A stretch of DNA of 64,000 bases, taken from positions 23,933 through 87,932 of the forward strand of contig CAJOIF010000003.1 in the NCBI GenBank assembly GCA_905234765.1, written 5' to 3'. The notes under the pieces were generated by a model that saw nothing but the letters and a program-made list of their open reading frames with translations, had not been told where the DNA came from and searched no databases. Origin of the DNA: an uncultured Bacteroidales bacterium (lineage in GTDB: Bacteria > Bacteroidota > Bacteroidia > Bacteroidales > F082). Shown here in pieces: positions 9,398 through 17,320 of this stretch (positions are counted from its first letter, which is position 1; every line of letters starts with the position of its first letter). A program made the translations under genes and the position numbers.

Positions 9398-10465
9398 TCA
9401 ACTAATTCTTACACGAGGATCGATGATGCCATAAATAATATCCACCACAATATTGACAATAATCAGCATGACCGCGATGAGTAGCACCGCACCCATGATG
9501 ACGGGGAAATCGTATTTGTCGAGCGCGTCGACCACCACCACGCCAATGCCTTTCCAGTCGAAGACATACTCCACAAAGACCGCACCTGCCAACAGCGAGG
9601 CAAACCAACCCGAGACCGCTGTCACAACGGGGTTCAAGGCATTGCGCAAGGCATGGATGCAGATGACGCGCCATGGCTTCAGTCCCTTAGCCCGTGCCGT
9701 ACGCACATAATCCATCGACATAGCTTCGAGCAGGGAGGTACGCGTCAACTCTGTCACTACGGCTAATGGCCTCATACCTAAGGTTAAAGCGGGAAGAATG
9801 AGATTACGCAGACTCAAAAACTCTCCCCCGCCGTATTCGTCAACGGTGTAGAGGCTACCCGTCATGCCCAAACCTGTATAATGCTCCAACAAAAAGCCGA
9901 ATAACCAAGCCATGAGGATGGCGGCAAAAAACGAGGGCAACGACATGCCTATCGTGGTAATGAAAAGCGTCAGTTTGTTCAGAAACTTAGTATTGATGAC
10001 AGCCGTCAAAATGCCAATCAACAAGCCCAGCAGCATGGCGATGGAGATGGACACTGCCGCCAATAATAAGGTATTCGGGAAGGCCTCGCCCAAAATATCG
10101 GAGACCTTTCGTTTGCTTTGGTAGGACATTCTCAGATAAGGCCCTTTCAGTACGATAGCCGTTGAACCAAGCGTTGCAATCTTGGCATAACGGCCCATCT
10201 TTTGGAGCTTTTGGTCACCCTGGGAGACATCATAAAACGAAATCGGGACCAAATCGTTAAGATAATCAACGTATTGTTTACCAAGGCTTTGATTCATCCC
10301 CAGTTCCTCGCGGATGGCGTTCACCGAGGCTTCGTCGGCGCGTTGGCCGAGCATCATCTGAGCGGGGTCGCCAGGCAAGATGTTAAACAGGAAAAACACC
10401 AGCGTCGCGACACCCCAAAGCACCGCGATACCATACAGTAATTTCCTGATAACATATGCGCCCAT
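9398..10465 (-). CDS. ABC transporter permease, OppB/DppB type
   Basis: The 355-residue integral membrane protein begins MGAYVIRKLLYGIAVLWGVATLVFFLFN, the hallmark start of peptide/nickel permeases, followed by LPGDPAQMMLGQRA. Six membrane segments are apparent. The cytoplasmic loop that contacts the ATPase is ARAKGLKPWRVICIHALRNA (EAA-like). The partner permease (OppC/DppC), ATPases and substrate-binding protein are absent from the neighbourhood, so the substrate cannot be deduced. It ends 2 bp before the thioesterase ATG and starts 4 bp after the DoxX-like gene. Confidence 0.92.
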   Translation of the reverse strand: MGAYVIRKLLYGIAVLWGVATLVFFLFNILPGDPAQMMLGQRADEASVNAIREELGMNQSLGKQYVDYLNDLVPISFYDVSQGDQKLQKMGRYAKIATLGSTAIVLKGPYLRMSYQSKRKVSDILGEAFPNTLLLAAVSISIAMLLGLLIGILTAVINTKFLNKLTLFITTIGMSLPSFFAAILMAWLFGFLLEHYTGLGMTGSLYTVDEYGGGEFLSLRNLILPALTLGMRPLAVVTELTRTSLLEAMSMDYVRTARAKGLKPWRVICIHALRNALNPVVTAVSGWFASLLAGAVFVEYVFDWKGIGVVVVDALDKYDFPVIMGAVLLIAVMLIIVNIVVDIIYGIIDPRVRIS

Positions 10466-10469
10466 ATCG

Positions 10470-11708
10470 TCACAAGGCCTTCAAAGCCTTCTTAAAGTCT
10501 ACCGCACTCCACTTGTCCTTCACCAAACCGTTATCCAACCAGATCAAACCAGGATTGGAGCGCACTATCGGCTTGATTTCCAGCTCATCAGCATAATAAA
10601 CATCATAAAGGAAACCATATTTCTCATTCAGCTGCTCCACGTATTCCGGTTCGTTGGCAACGACCCAGATCACGATATAGTCCTCTTTCACAGCAGCTTC
10701 CGTGACAAGGCGTGCCTTCTCCCATTCCTTCTCTGTGACTTGGCTCAGGTCATGCGAGGTGAACATCAGTAAGTTTTCCGTAGTCAGAATGGACTCTGTG
10801 ACATCGTTGCCTTCTTCGTCCAAAGCACTGAAACCGAGGAAATTGGAGCCTCCTTCCATGCGTTGATCAACAAACTCCCACTGTGACATCCAAACCGAGT
10901 CGTTCCACGGATAATTCGGCGAGAGGTATTCCTGCATCTCCCCTGTCGTTTTATTCTTGTAAACCACGTAGATGCGCGTCTCCTCCTCCGGCTCGGCGTT
11001 CAACTGCTTACCCACTTTCCAGTTCATAAAATCCACCACAGGCAAATGACGGTAATTGTAAACCTCAAATCCAAGGAAGGCCAAAGCAAAAGCGCATCCA
11101 ATGGCCAATTGAATGATTGTTTCAAGTTTGTTCTCAAGTCGTTTGTTATTCACTATCAGCGGTATAAGCACCGCGTCAATGACAAGGTTCTTATAGAAAG
11201 TCTGCCAGTTGCTCATCTTGATGGCTGTACCGAAGCAGCCGCAGTCGGGCACCAAATCGTAGAGGGCATCAAAGAGTGTCGTAATGGTGAAAAACAGCAT
11301 CAGCAAGGTCGCACCGAGCACTGCCAAACGCGGAAAAACTTTGGTTATCAAACAGATGCCAACGATAAACTCAGCCAAAATCATCAGCATCGCCAAAGCC
11401 AAGGCCGCACCGTTCAGCCAAGTCATACCGTAAACCGCCAGATAGTCCAGCATCTTGTACTTCGTTCCCAACGGGTCGACACCTTTGGTGAAGCTGCTGA
11501 AAATGAACAATGCACCCACCAATAGGCGGCAGAGTGTTAGGGCTGGCAGACTGTACCTCTTACTGAACACCAAGGAAACCAACACATTAAGCAGCAGAAT
11601 AGCCAAAAACCAAAAATGGTAAGCGGGCAGATAATAAATCCCAACCGCCGAGGCCAGCGCTACCAAAATGCTAATCCATGGCAAGGATGTTGTATTCTTT
11701 TTTTTCAT
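10470..11708 (-). CDS. DoxX/MauE-like membrane protein with a thioredoxin-like C-terminal part
   Basis: The 412-residue product starts at the ATG at 11708; a TTG two codons upstream also keeps the frame. The N-terminal half has about six hydrophobic segments, with the DoxX-like phrase LLVGALFIFSSFTKGVDP and a cysteine pair in LVPDCGCFGTAI, as in MauE-type proteins that handle redox-active cysteines. After about residue 230 it becomes a soluble domain with a thioredoxin-like pattern but no CxxC. It matches the conserved Bacteroidota family that lies between DUF1599 and tpiA genes. The function is not established; redox or quinone chemistry at the membrane is a guess. Confidence 0.8.
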   Translation of the reverse strand: MKKKNTTSLPWISILVALASAVGIYYLPAYHFWFLAILLLNVLVSLVFSKRYSLPALTLCRLLVGALFIFSSFTKGVDPLGTKYKMLDYLAVYGMTWLNGAALALAMLMILAEFIVGICLITKVFPRLAVLGATLLMLFFTITTLFDALYDLVPDCGCFGTAIKMSNWQTFYKNLVIDAVLIPLIVNNKRLENKLETIIQLAIGCAFALAFLGFEVYNYRHLPVVDFMNWKVGKQLNAEPEEETRIYVVYKNKTTGEMQEYLSPNYPWNDSVWMSQWEFVDQRMEGGSNFLGFSALDEEGNDVTESILTTENLLMFTSHDLSQVTEKEWEKARLVTEAAVKEDYIVIWVVANEPEYVEQLNEKYGFLYDVYYADELEIKPIVRSNPGLIWLDNGLVKDKWSAVDFKKALKAL

Positions 11709-11734
11709 CTCCAAAACAGCTTTAAACGCATCAC

Positions 11735-12277
11735 TTATTCGCCCAACAATATCAGCGCGAACACCGCGTAGTTGATCATATCGTAATAGTTGGCATCAAG
11801 GCCTTCGGAAACAAGGGTTTTGCCGCCGTGGTCTTCAATGCTCTTGGTACGCAGCACCTTGCTCATAATAAGGTCGGTAATGGAGCTGACACGCATGTCG
11901 CGCCATGCCTCGTCGTAGTCGTGGTTCTTGCGGGTCATCAGCTCGTAAGCCTCGTTGGTGACCTTGTCGTACAAGGCCGTAGCCTCTTCTGCCGTCAAGT
12001 CAGGCTGGTCGACCACACCTCGCTGCAATTGAATGATACCCATGGCCGCATAGTTCACGATACCGATAAACTCCGGCTCGATACCTTCATCCACAAGCCG
12101 CTCGTTGGTCATCTGCAAGGTCCTGATTCTCTTAACCTTGATGAATATCTGATCTGTTATCGAAGAGGTACGCAGAATGCGCCACGCCGGGCCATAGTCC
12201 TTCATCTTGTCGACAAACAGCTTGCGGCATTTCGCCAACACTGCGTGGAATTGGGCTTTTGTATCTTTTGTTGGCAT
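11735..12277 (-). CDS. DUF1599 protein made of two tandem copies
   Basis: The 180-residue cytoplasmic protein is an internal duplication. The phrase KDYGPAWRILRTSSITDQIFIKVKR in the first half matches HDYDEAWRDMRVSSITDLIMSKVLR in the second. Each copy continues with E..(E/G)..(P/A).(F/Y)..(I/M).NYA. This is the DUF1599 family, usually found in Bacteroidota beside the DoxX-like gene, tpiA and folate genes, as here. The biochemical role is unknown. It ends about 26 bp before the DoxX-like ATG and begins 13 bp after the lipoprotein stop. Confidence 0.88.
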   Translation of the reverse strand: MPTKDTKAQFHAVLAKCRKLFVDKMKDYGPAWRILRTSSITDQIFIKVKRIRTLQMTNERLVDEGIEPEFIGIVNYAAMGIIQLQRGVVDQPDLTAEEATALYDKVTNEAYELMTRKNHDYDEAWRDMRVSSITDLIMSKVLRTKSIEDHGGKTLVSEGLDANYYDMINYAVFALILLGE

Positions 12278-12290
12278 AACTTGATTGTTT

Positions 12291-13478
12291 TTATTTCAAC
12301 TCTCCAGAAATGGAAATCCGTGTGCCTGAAGCGGTAGCTTCTACCTGACCATACATAACGTGAATAAGATGCATGCCGCCGTCTGGAGCAATCACCGCAA
12401 GCATATCATTATACTCTGCATTCATAGTACACGAAACATTGCGATAGGATTCAACAGGGATACCGTTTTCAGCCAAATTAGTAATATAGGCCGCCTTTTC
12501 AACATCTGTTGTGATGTACTCAAAATCGTCTCCATAACATACATACAAGATGGCACCGTCAAGAGGCTTAATATTAGCGAAAATATCCTTAGAATTACTG
12601 CTCCAGAACAATCCACACCTTGCCATCTCTTCTTCATTTAGAGAATCATGTCCTTGCCTCACCCACTCAAAAGGAACTTGTTCCAACGGTTGTGCGGGTT
12701 GATTGATAAGAAGGCTCATGGAGACAGTGGCAGAATTCCCACCTACATCGGTAACAGTGGCGGTAATAGTAACTTCACCAATTAATTCTTTGGCTTCCAG
12801 AGTGAAAGTAATAGCGTCTCTGTAGGTATACTCTATCAAACCTGTCAAATCAACGGTCTCGTAATCATATGTATCACCAATACCAATAACCAGTGTCTTA
12901 AGTTCTTTACCTGTCATAGTGTTGGAAGCCATCTGAAAGCCAAATTGAACCTCGACATCCAAATCGACGACATCTCCATCTTGCACATATCCTTCCTCTT
13001 GCAAAACTGAAATGGAAGGATACCCTATCTCTCCACCGCCACCACCTCCTGCTTGGGTGGTGAAACTCTTCATAGTACCATAATAATACTCCAAACCACG
13101 CAAGGCGTAGGCACGGACATAATACCTCGTATTCGGTTCAAGCCCAGTGAGGGTGCAGACGAAAGGTTCGCTCCAGTTGTCAGTAGACAGATGGGCTCCG
13201 TCTGGCGTAGGATTACCACTCGTACTCCAGCAAACGCCTATTTCGGTAAGCGTAAGCCCTTCCGTCACAATCACATCGCCGCCGCATACTGCAGTCGTGG
13301 CAGTGACATCCTGTGGCGTGTAGGTGGTCACACGCACATCACTGTTAGAGTTGCCACCACCGCCGCCATTACTATTACCATTGTCTGTATTTGTGGGAGT
13401 TTCCTTCTTGCATCCACTGCCGATTGCCAGCACTACTGTCAATAAAACGGCAAACATTGTTTTCCATGTTGCTTTCAT
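12291..13478 (-). CDS. surface lipoprotein with a fibronectin-III-like domain
   Basis: The 395-residue product starts at the ATG at 13478; the longer frame would begin upstream of sensible leader sequence. The signal peptide ends in a lipobox (LAIGSGC, Cys23), then a Thr/Asn/Gly linker (TPTNTDNGNSNGGGGGN). Residues about 45-140 form a FN3-like beta-sandwich (ATTAVCGGDV, IGVCWSTSGNPTPD, YYVRAYALRG) of the kind common in Bacteroidota surface lipoproteins. The rest is beta-rich and unrecognised. No enzyme motif is seen. A TAATTTTG promoter box lies 25 bp upstream, and folP is transcribed divergently. Confidence 0.82.
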   Translation of the reverse strand: MKATWKTMFAVLLTVVLAIGSGCKKETPTNTDNGNSNGGGGGNSNSDVRVTTYTPQDVTATTAVCGGDVIVTEGLTLTEIGVCWSTSGNPTPDGAHLSTDNWSEPFVCTLTGLEPNTRYYVRAYALRGLEYYYGTMKSFTTQAGGGGGGEIGYPSISVLQEEGYVQDGDVVDLDVEVQFGFQMASNTMTGKELKTLVIGIGDTYDYETVDLTGLIEYTYRDAITFTLEAKELIGEVTITATVTDVGGNSATVSMSLLINQPAQPLEQVPFEWVRQGHDSLNEEEMARCGLFWSSNSKDIFANIKPLDGAILYVCYGDDFEYITTDVEKAAYITNLAENGIPVESYRNVSCTMNAEYNDMLAVIAPDGGMHLIHVMYGQVEATASGTRISISGELK

Positions 13479-13502
13479 AATAACATCTTTTGTTAGAGGT
13501 AG

Positions 13503-13510
13503 CAAAATTA
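13503..13510 (-). promoter_or_regulatory. -7 box for the FN3-like lipoprotein gene
   Basis: CAAAATTA on the plus strand reads TAATTTTG on the minus strand, a match to the Bacteroidota -7 consensus TAnnTTTG. It lies 25 bp before the ATG at 13478. Confidence 0.65.
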
Positions 13511-13551
13511 AGAATATTCTCTCACACCATGTCCAGAAAACCAGATTTTTC

Positions 13552-13559
13552 TACTTTTG
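13552..13559 (+). promoter_or_regulatory. -7 box for folP
   Basis: TACTTTTG matches TAnnTTTG and lies 14 bp before the ATG at 13574. It rules out the longer open frame from 13490, whose first ATGs would lie upstream of transcription start. Confidence 0.75.
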
Positions 13560-13573
13560 CAAAAAAAAGACAG

Positions 13574-14419
13574 ATGTTCCAATTAACTTTCCGAGACAAG
13601 AAAATCATTTTCGACCGCCCCACCGTGATGGGCATCCTCAACGTAACCCCAGATTCGTTCTCCGATGGTGGATGTTACAACCAGATAGACAAGGCCTTAC
13701 AACATTGCGAGCAGTTACTTTCCGATGGTGCCGACATCATCGACATCGGCGGCTGCTCAACCAGACCCAATAACGCCATCGCTACGGAATCCGAAGAATT
13801 AGAGCGTATCATCCCCATTCTAAAAGCCATCAGGAAAGCTTTCCCTGACACATTGATTTCCATTGACACGTTTAGAAAAAATGTAGCTGAGGCATGCGTC
13901 AACGAAGGTGCCGACCTCATCAACGACATCTCTGGAGGACTTTTTGATGCAGAGATGCTGCCCTACATTGGCAAGAACCACATCCCATACGTGCTGATGC
14001 ACTGCGTCGGCACACCCGAAACTATGCACCAATATACCCTCAGCGGCACTATTCACCAAACCGTGATGGACTTTTTCGAGCAGCAATGCAAAACCCTGAA
14101 AGCCTACGGCGACCCACAAATCATCCTCGACCCAGGCATTGGCTTCGGCAAGAGTCTTGAAGCCAACTATCAGTTGCTCAACGACTTGGAAAGATACAGA
14201 TACAACCATCTTCCCATCCTCATTGGCATTTCTCGGAAGTCATTAATATTTAAGGTATTGGGAACTACGCCGCAGGCCGCCGAGAATGGCACCACCATCC
14301 TGAACACCATCGCCTTGCTCAACGGAGCGGACATTCTGCGCGTCCACGATGTGAAAAATGCACGCGAAGCCATCGAATTGGTCGGCACTTTTCGTCAAAG
14401 TATCGGAAAAACCTTGTAA
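13574..14419 (+). CDS. folP: dihydropteroate synthase
   Basis: The 281-residue TIM-barrel enzyme joins p-aminobenzoate to 6-hydroxymethyl-dihydropterin pyrophosphate in folate synthesis. It is the sulfonamide target. Both family signatures are present: MGILNVTPDSFSDGG near residues 19-33 and DIIDIGGCSTRP near 54-65. SIDTFR, NDISGG, ILDPGIGFGK and ISRKS follow. The start at 13574 is set by the promoter box just upstream. The stop codon overlaps the promoter box of cdaA, so the two genes are tightly packed. folP beside a diadenylate cyclase gene is a recurring arrangement in Bacteroidota. Confidence 0.96.
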   Translation: MFQLTFRDKKIIFDRPTVMGILNVTPDSFSDGGCYNQIDKALQHCEQLLSDGADIIDIGGCSTRPNNAIATESEELERIIPILKAIRKAFPDTLISIDTFRKNVAEACVNEGADLINDISGGLFDAEMLPYIGKNHIPYVLMHCVGTPETMHQYTLSGTIHQTVMDFFEQQCKTLKAYGDPQIILDPGIGFGKSLEANYQLLNDLERYRYNHLPILIGISRKSLIFKVLGTTPQAAENGTTILNTIALLNGADILRVHDVKNAREAIELVGTFRQSIGKTL

Positions 14420-14424
14420 CTTTG
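14417..14424 (+). promoter_or_regulatory. -7 box for cdaA overlapping the folP stop codon
   Basis: TAACTTTG matches TAnnTTTG. Its first three bases are the folP stop codon. It lies 16 bp before the cdaA ATG, so cdaA can be transcribed apart from folP. Confidence 0.7.
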
Positions 14425-14440
14425 CGCAAAATTTCAACCT

Positions 14441-15214
14441 ATGATAGACCTCTTCATCCAAGTCCGTGTCTTCGACATCATCGACATAGTGCTCGTGGCC
14501 GCCTTGTTTTTCGGCTTCTATCGGCTGCTGAAAGGCACCTCTGCCATGAGTATCTTCATCGGCATCGTGGCGATCTTCCTCATTTGGCAGCTGGTCAAGG
14601 CCTTACAGATGGAAATGCTGACAGCCATCCTTGGTGCCTTTGTCAGCGTGGGGTTCATCGCACTCATCATCATCTTTCAGCCTGAGATACGCCGATTCCT
14701 CTTCACCATCGGCGACCAAGCCCGAGAAGGGAAGCTAGCGCGGCGTTTCAAGTTCTTGAAAGTCAGGAGCAACGTCGACCTGAACATCGATTCCGTCACG
14801 AAAGCCTGCCTCAACATGTCTAACATCAAGCAAGGTGCACTCATCCTGCTTACCAAGAAAAACAACTTGGACGACATTGTCTCAACAGGTGTCATCGTCA
14901 ACGCCGACATTTCCAACTCATTGATAGAGAATATCTTCTTCAAAAACAGTCCTTTGCACGATGGTGCCATGGTCATCCGCCACAACCGTATCACAGCCGC
15001 ACGATGCATCCTGCCTGTCACGCAAAAAACCAACATCCCAGGGCATTACGGCCTGCGCCACCGCGCCGCCATCGGCGTTTCGGAAGTCAACGATTGTATC
15101 GCTCTTGTCGTCTCTGAGGAAACAGGCAACATCAGCATGGTGACGGGCGGCGACATCCGTACCATCAATCCATCAGAACTGAAGGAAACGATTGAAAAAG
15201 AGCTCAAACTGTAA
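14441..15214 (+). CDS. cdaA: diadenylate cyclase (c-di-AMP synthase), CdaA type
   Basis: The 257-residue protein has three N-terminal membrane segments (about residues 13-29, 35-53 and 58-80), a coiled linker and a DisA_N cyclase domain. Both catalytic motifs are intact: DGA at 174-176 (PLHDGAMVIR) and RHR at 206-208 (YGLRHRAAIGVSE). CdaA makes cyclic di-AMP from two ATP at the inner membrane, a signal for osmolyte and cell-wall control. It has its own promoter box and is followed after 6 bp by thyA. The usual partners cdaR and glmM are not here. Confidence 0.95.
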   Translation: MIDLFIQVRVFDIIDIVLVAALFFGFYRLLKGTSAMSIFIGIVAIFLIWQLVKALQMEMLTAILGAFVSVGFIALIIIFQPEIRRFLFTIGDQAREGKLARRFKFLKVRSNVDLNIDSVTKACLNMSNIKQGALILLTKKNNLDDIVSTGVIVNADISNSLIENIFFKNSPLHDGAMVIRHNRITAARCILPVTQKTNIPGHYGLRHRAAIGVSEVNDCIALVVSEETGNISMVTGGDIRTINPSELKETIEKELKL

Positions 15215-15220
15215 TTCAAG

Positions 15221-16048
15221 ATGAAACAATACCTCGACCTGCTCCAACATATCCTCGACCACGGCGTGCAGAAAGGCGACCGTACCGGCACCGGCACCAT
15301 CAGCGTGTTCGGCTACCAGATGCGCTTCAACCTCACCGATGGCTTCCCTTTGGTAACGACCAAAAAGGTGCATCTCAAGTCCATCATTTATGAATTGCTG
15401 TGGATGCTGAAAGGCGACACCAACATCCAATATCTGCACGACCACAAAGTCAGCATTTGGGACGAGTGGGCCGACCAAGATGGCAATCTTGGCCCCGTTT
15501 ACGGTGCCCAGTGGCGAAATTGGAATGACGAAGGCATTGATCAAATCCAGCAGGTAGTGGAGAGCATCAAGAGCAACCCGAATAGTCGCCGTCACATTGT
15601 AACCGCTTGGAATCCAAGCGTCTTGCCCGACGAGCACGAGAAAGACTTCGCCGCCAACGTGGCCACCGGAAAAGCGGCACTTCCCCCCTGCCACGCCTTC
15701 TTCCAGTTCTACGTGGCCGATGGCAAACTATCTTGCCAGCTCTACCAGCGCAGCGCCGATGTGTTTCTCGGGGTGCCGTTCAACATCGCCTCCTACGCAT
15801 TATTGACCATGATGATGGCGCAAGTTTGTGACCTACAGCCCGGCGAATTCGTCCACACCTTCGGTGACGTGCACATCTACAACAACCTCATCGAACAGGT
15901 AAAGCTGCAATTGTCGCGCTCACCACGACCGTTGCCCACGATGAAAATAAATCCTAACGTCAAAGACATCTTTGGCTTCAAATTTGACGACTTTACACTA
16001 GAGAATTACGACCCATACCCACCAATTAAAGGAGAAGTATCAATATGA
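15221..16048 (+). CDS. thyA: thymidylate synthase
   Basis: The 275-residue enzyme methylates dUMP to dTMP using methylenetetrahydrofolate, giving dihydrofolate. The catalytic cysteine is Cys157 in [11 protein letters not shown]. The arginine phosphate-binding loop is DRTGTGT near residues 20-26, and [19 protein letters not shown] binds nucleotide. It has about ten extra residues between [10 protein letters not shown] and the catalytic loop compared with the 264-residue E. coli enzyme. Its TGA overlaps the ATG of the next gene, folA, in ATGA, the classical thyA-folA coupling. Confidence 0.97.
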   Translation: MKQYLDLLQHILDHGVQKGDRTGTGTISVFGYQMRFNLTDGFPLVTTKKVHLKSIIYELLWMLKGDTNIQYLHDHKVSIWDEWADQDGNLGPVYGAQWRNWNDEGIDQIQQVVESIKSNPNSRRHIVTAWNPSVLPDEHEKDFAANVATGKAALPPCHAFFQFYVADGKLSCQLYQRSADVFLGVPFNIASYALLTMMMAQVCDLQPGEFVHTFGDVHIYNNLIEQVKLQLSRSPRPLPTMKINPNVKDIFGFKFDDFTLENYDPYPPIKGEVSI

Positions 16049-16542
16049 CCATTTCCATCATCGTCGCCATGGCTGCCAACCGCGCCATCGGCAAGAACGG
16101 CGACCTTATCTGGCACAACTCTCGCGATCTGAAGCAATTCAAAAAAATCACTTCGGGACATACGGTCATCATGGGCTATAAAACCTACCTCTCGCTGCCA
16201 GGCCGAAAGGCATTGCCAAACCGCCGCAACATCATCCTGTCCACTCGTTTGGACGAGGTTCCGGAAGGGTTTGAAGTGGTTTCGTCCATCGAGAAAGCCT
16301 TGGAATTGGTGAAAGGCGATGAGGAAGTTTTCATCATGGGCGGCGGCATGGTTTACGACCAATTCTTTCCTTTTGCCGACCGGCTCTACCTAACCCGTCT
16401 CGACAAGGAATTTGAGGCCGACACCTTCTTCCCCTACATCAACTTCGACGAATGGGAAATCGTTGACCTTGAAGTTATTGATGACGACCCACAGGTGGAC
16501 TACAGCTATCGTTTTGAGATTTGGGAAAGGAAAGAGCATTAA
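16045..16542 (+). CDS. folA: dihydrofolate reductase
   Basis: The 165-residue enzyme reduces dihydrofolate to tetrahydrofolate with NADPH, recycling the product of thyA. Landmarks are [39 protein letters not shown] and the glycine pair in [10 protein letters not shown]. In the M20-loop region HNSRDL replaces the more usual Leu-Pro before the Asp. The catalytic Asp of RDL is kept. It overlaps thyA by 4 bp at its start. At its end it overlaps the M15 peptidase stop by 4 bp, convergently. Confidence 0.95.
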   Translation: MTISIIVAMAANRAIGKNGDLIWHNSRDLKQFKKITSGHTVIMGYKTYLSLPGRKALPNRRNIILSTRLDEVPEGFEVVSSIEKALELVKGDEEVFIMGGGMVYDQFFPFADRLYLTRLDKEFEADTFFPYINFDEWEIVDLEVIDDDPQVDYSYRFEIWERKEH

Positions 16543-17243
16543 GGCTTCTCAAAGTGCTGGTAATCTTTCCCACTGGCCCAATCGCCTCCCCAATAAAAGC
16601 CATGCCGTTTGAATAACCTGTAACACGCATCGCCTTTCTTGATCATATACGGCGAATCGTTCTTTCTATCGGTATATTCCTCACTCCCTTCTGGCCGAAT
16701 CACCGTTTTTCCATTCGGTCGCACCTTATAATAAGGATTGTATTTCGGATTGATGTCGACGGCCATGCCAAAACTATGTTTTGAAACTCCTGCACCCACT
16801 GTTGTCTTACGTTGGTTGAAGCACGATGTGTTGTTGTCGCGCATTGAGGCCTCATCATCACCATAGTAATAATCAATCAGCCGCATCCGTTCAATTGGAT
16901 AGGATTTTTCGTACAACTCCCTAAAAATCAACATTAATTCTTCCGCAATTGCGATGTTGCACACCAATTCGCCGACGATACTGTTACCTTCTGCATCGCG
17001 ATGCAGCACTTGAAGATAACACAACTTGTCCCAAGAAACGACTTTGTCGTCTTTGAATGAGCAACCTTCCATCGTCTGTTTCAGTTCCTCATCAATGGGC
17101 TGCTCTTTAAAAAAACGCTCTGTGCCAAACACTTTCAGATAAGCTTCAGGCACCACATCGCCAGGATGGTAACGAACTTGGGCACTGAGCGTCAGGCTAA
17201 GATAAAGCAAAAGAATTCCAATATAGGCGATCCGTCGTATCAC
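16539..17243 (-). CDS. secreted M15-family (VanY/D-Ala-D-Ala carboxypeptidase-like) peptidase
   Basis: The 234-residue product begins with a signal peptide (MIRRIAYIGILLLYLSLTLSAQ). It carries the M15 zinc motif SKHSFGMAVDIN, in which His and Asp bind zinc, and the second zinc histidine in DYQHFEKP at the extreme C-terminus. Such enzymes cut D-Ala-containing cell-wall peptides. The only in-frame start is GTG at 17243. It sits just 4 bp after a TACTTTTG promoter box, so the message may be leaderless. A terminator from the upstream protease gene lies just before the promoter. Confidence 0.87.
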   Translation of the reverse strand: MIRRIAYIGILLLYLSLTLSAQVRYHPGDVVPEAYLKVFGTERFFKEQPIDEELKQTMEGCSFKDDKVVSWDKLCYLQVLHRDAEGNSIVGELVCNIAIAEELMLIFRELYEKSYPIERMRLIDYYYGDDEASMRDNNTSCFNQRKTTVGAGVSKHSFGMAVDINPKYNPYYKVRPNGKTVIRPEGSEEYTDRKNDSPYMIKKGDACYRLFKRHGFYWGGDWASGKDYQHFEKP

Positions 17244-17247
17244 GGCA

Positions 17248-17255
17248 CAAAAGTA
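17248..17255 (-). promoter_or_regulatory. -7 box for the M15 peptidase gene
   Basis: CAAAAGTA reads TACTTTTG on the minus strand, a full match to TAnnTTTG. Only four bases separate it from the GTG start. Confidence 0.6.
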
Positions 17256-17257
17256 CT

Positions 17258-17291
17258 AAAAAAGCGGCTGACCTCGTCAGAGGCAGCCGCT
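17258..17291 (-). terminator. intrinsic terminator of the first C10 protease gene
   Basis: The arms AGCGGCTG-CCTC and GAGG-CAGCCGCT pair with one bulge around a GTCA loop (17263-17291). On the minus strand a run of U follows (A-run 17258-17263). It lies 30 bp after the protease stop. Confidence 0.8.
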
Positions 17292-17320
17292 ACCAAAAAA
17301 CAAATGCTTATGAAAAAACT

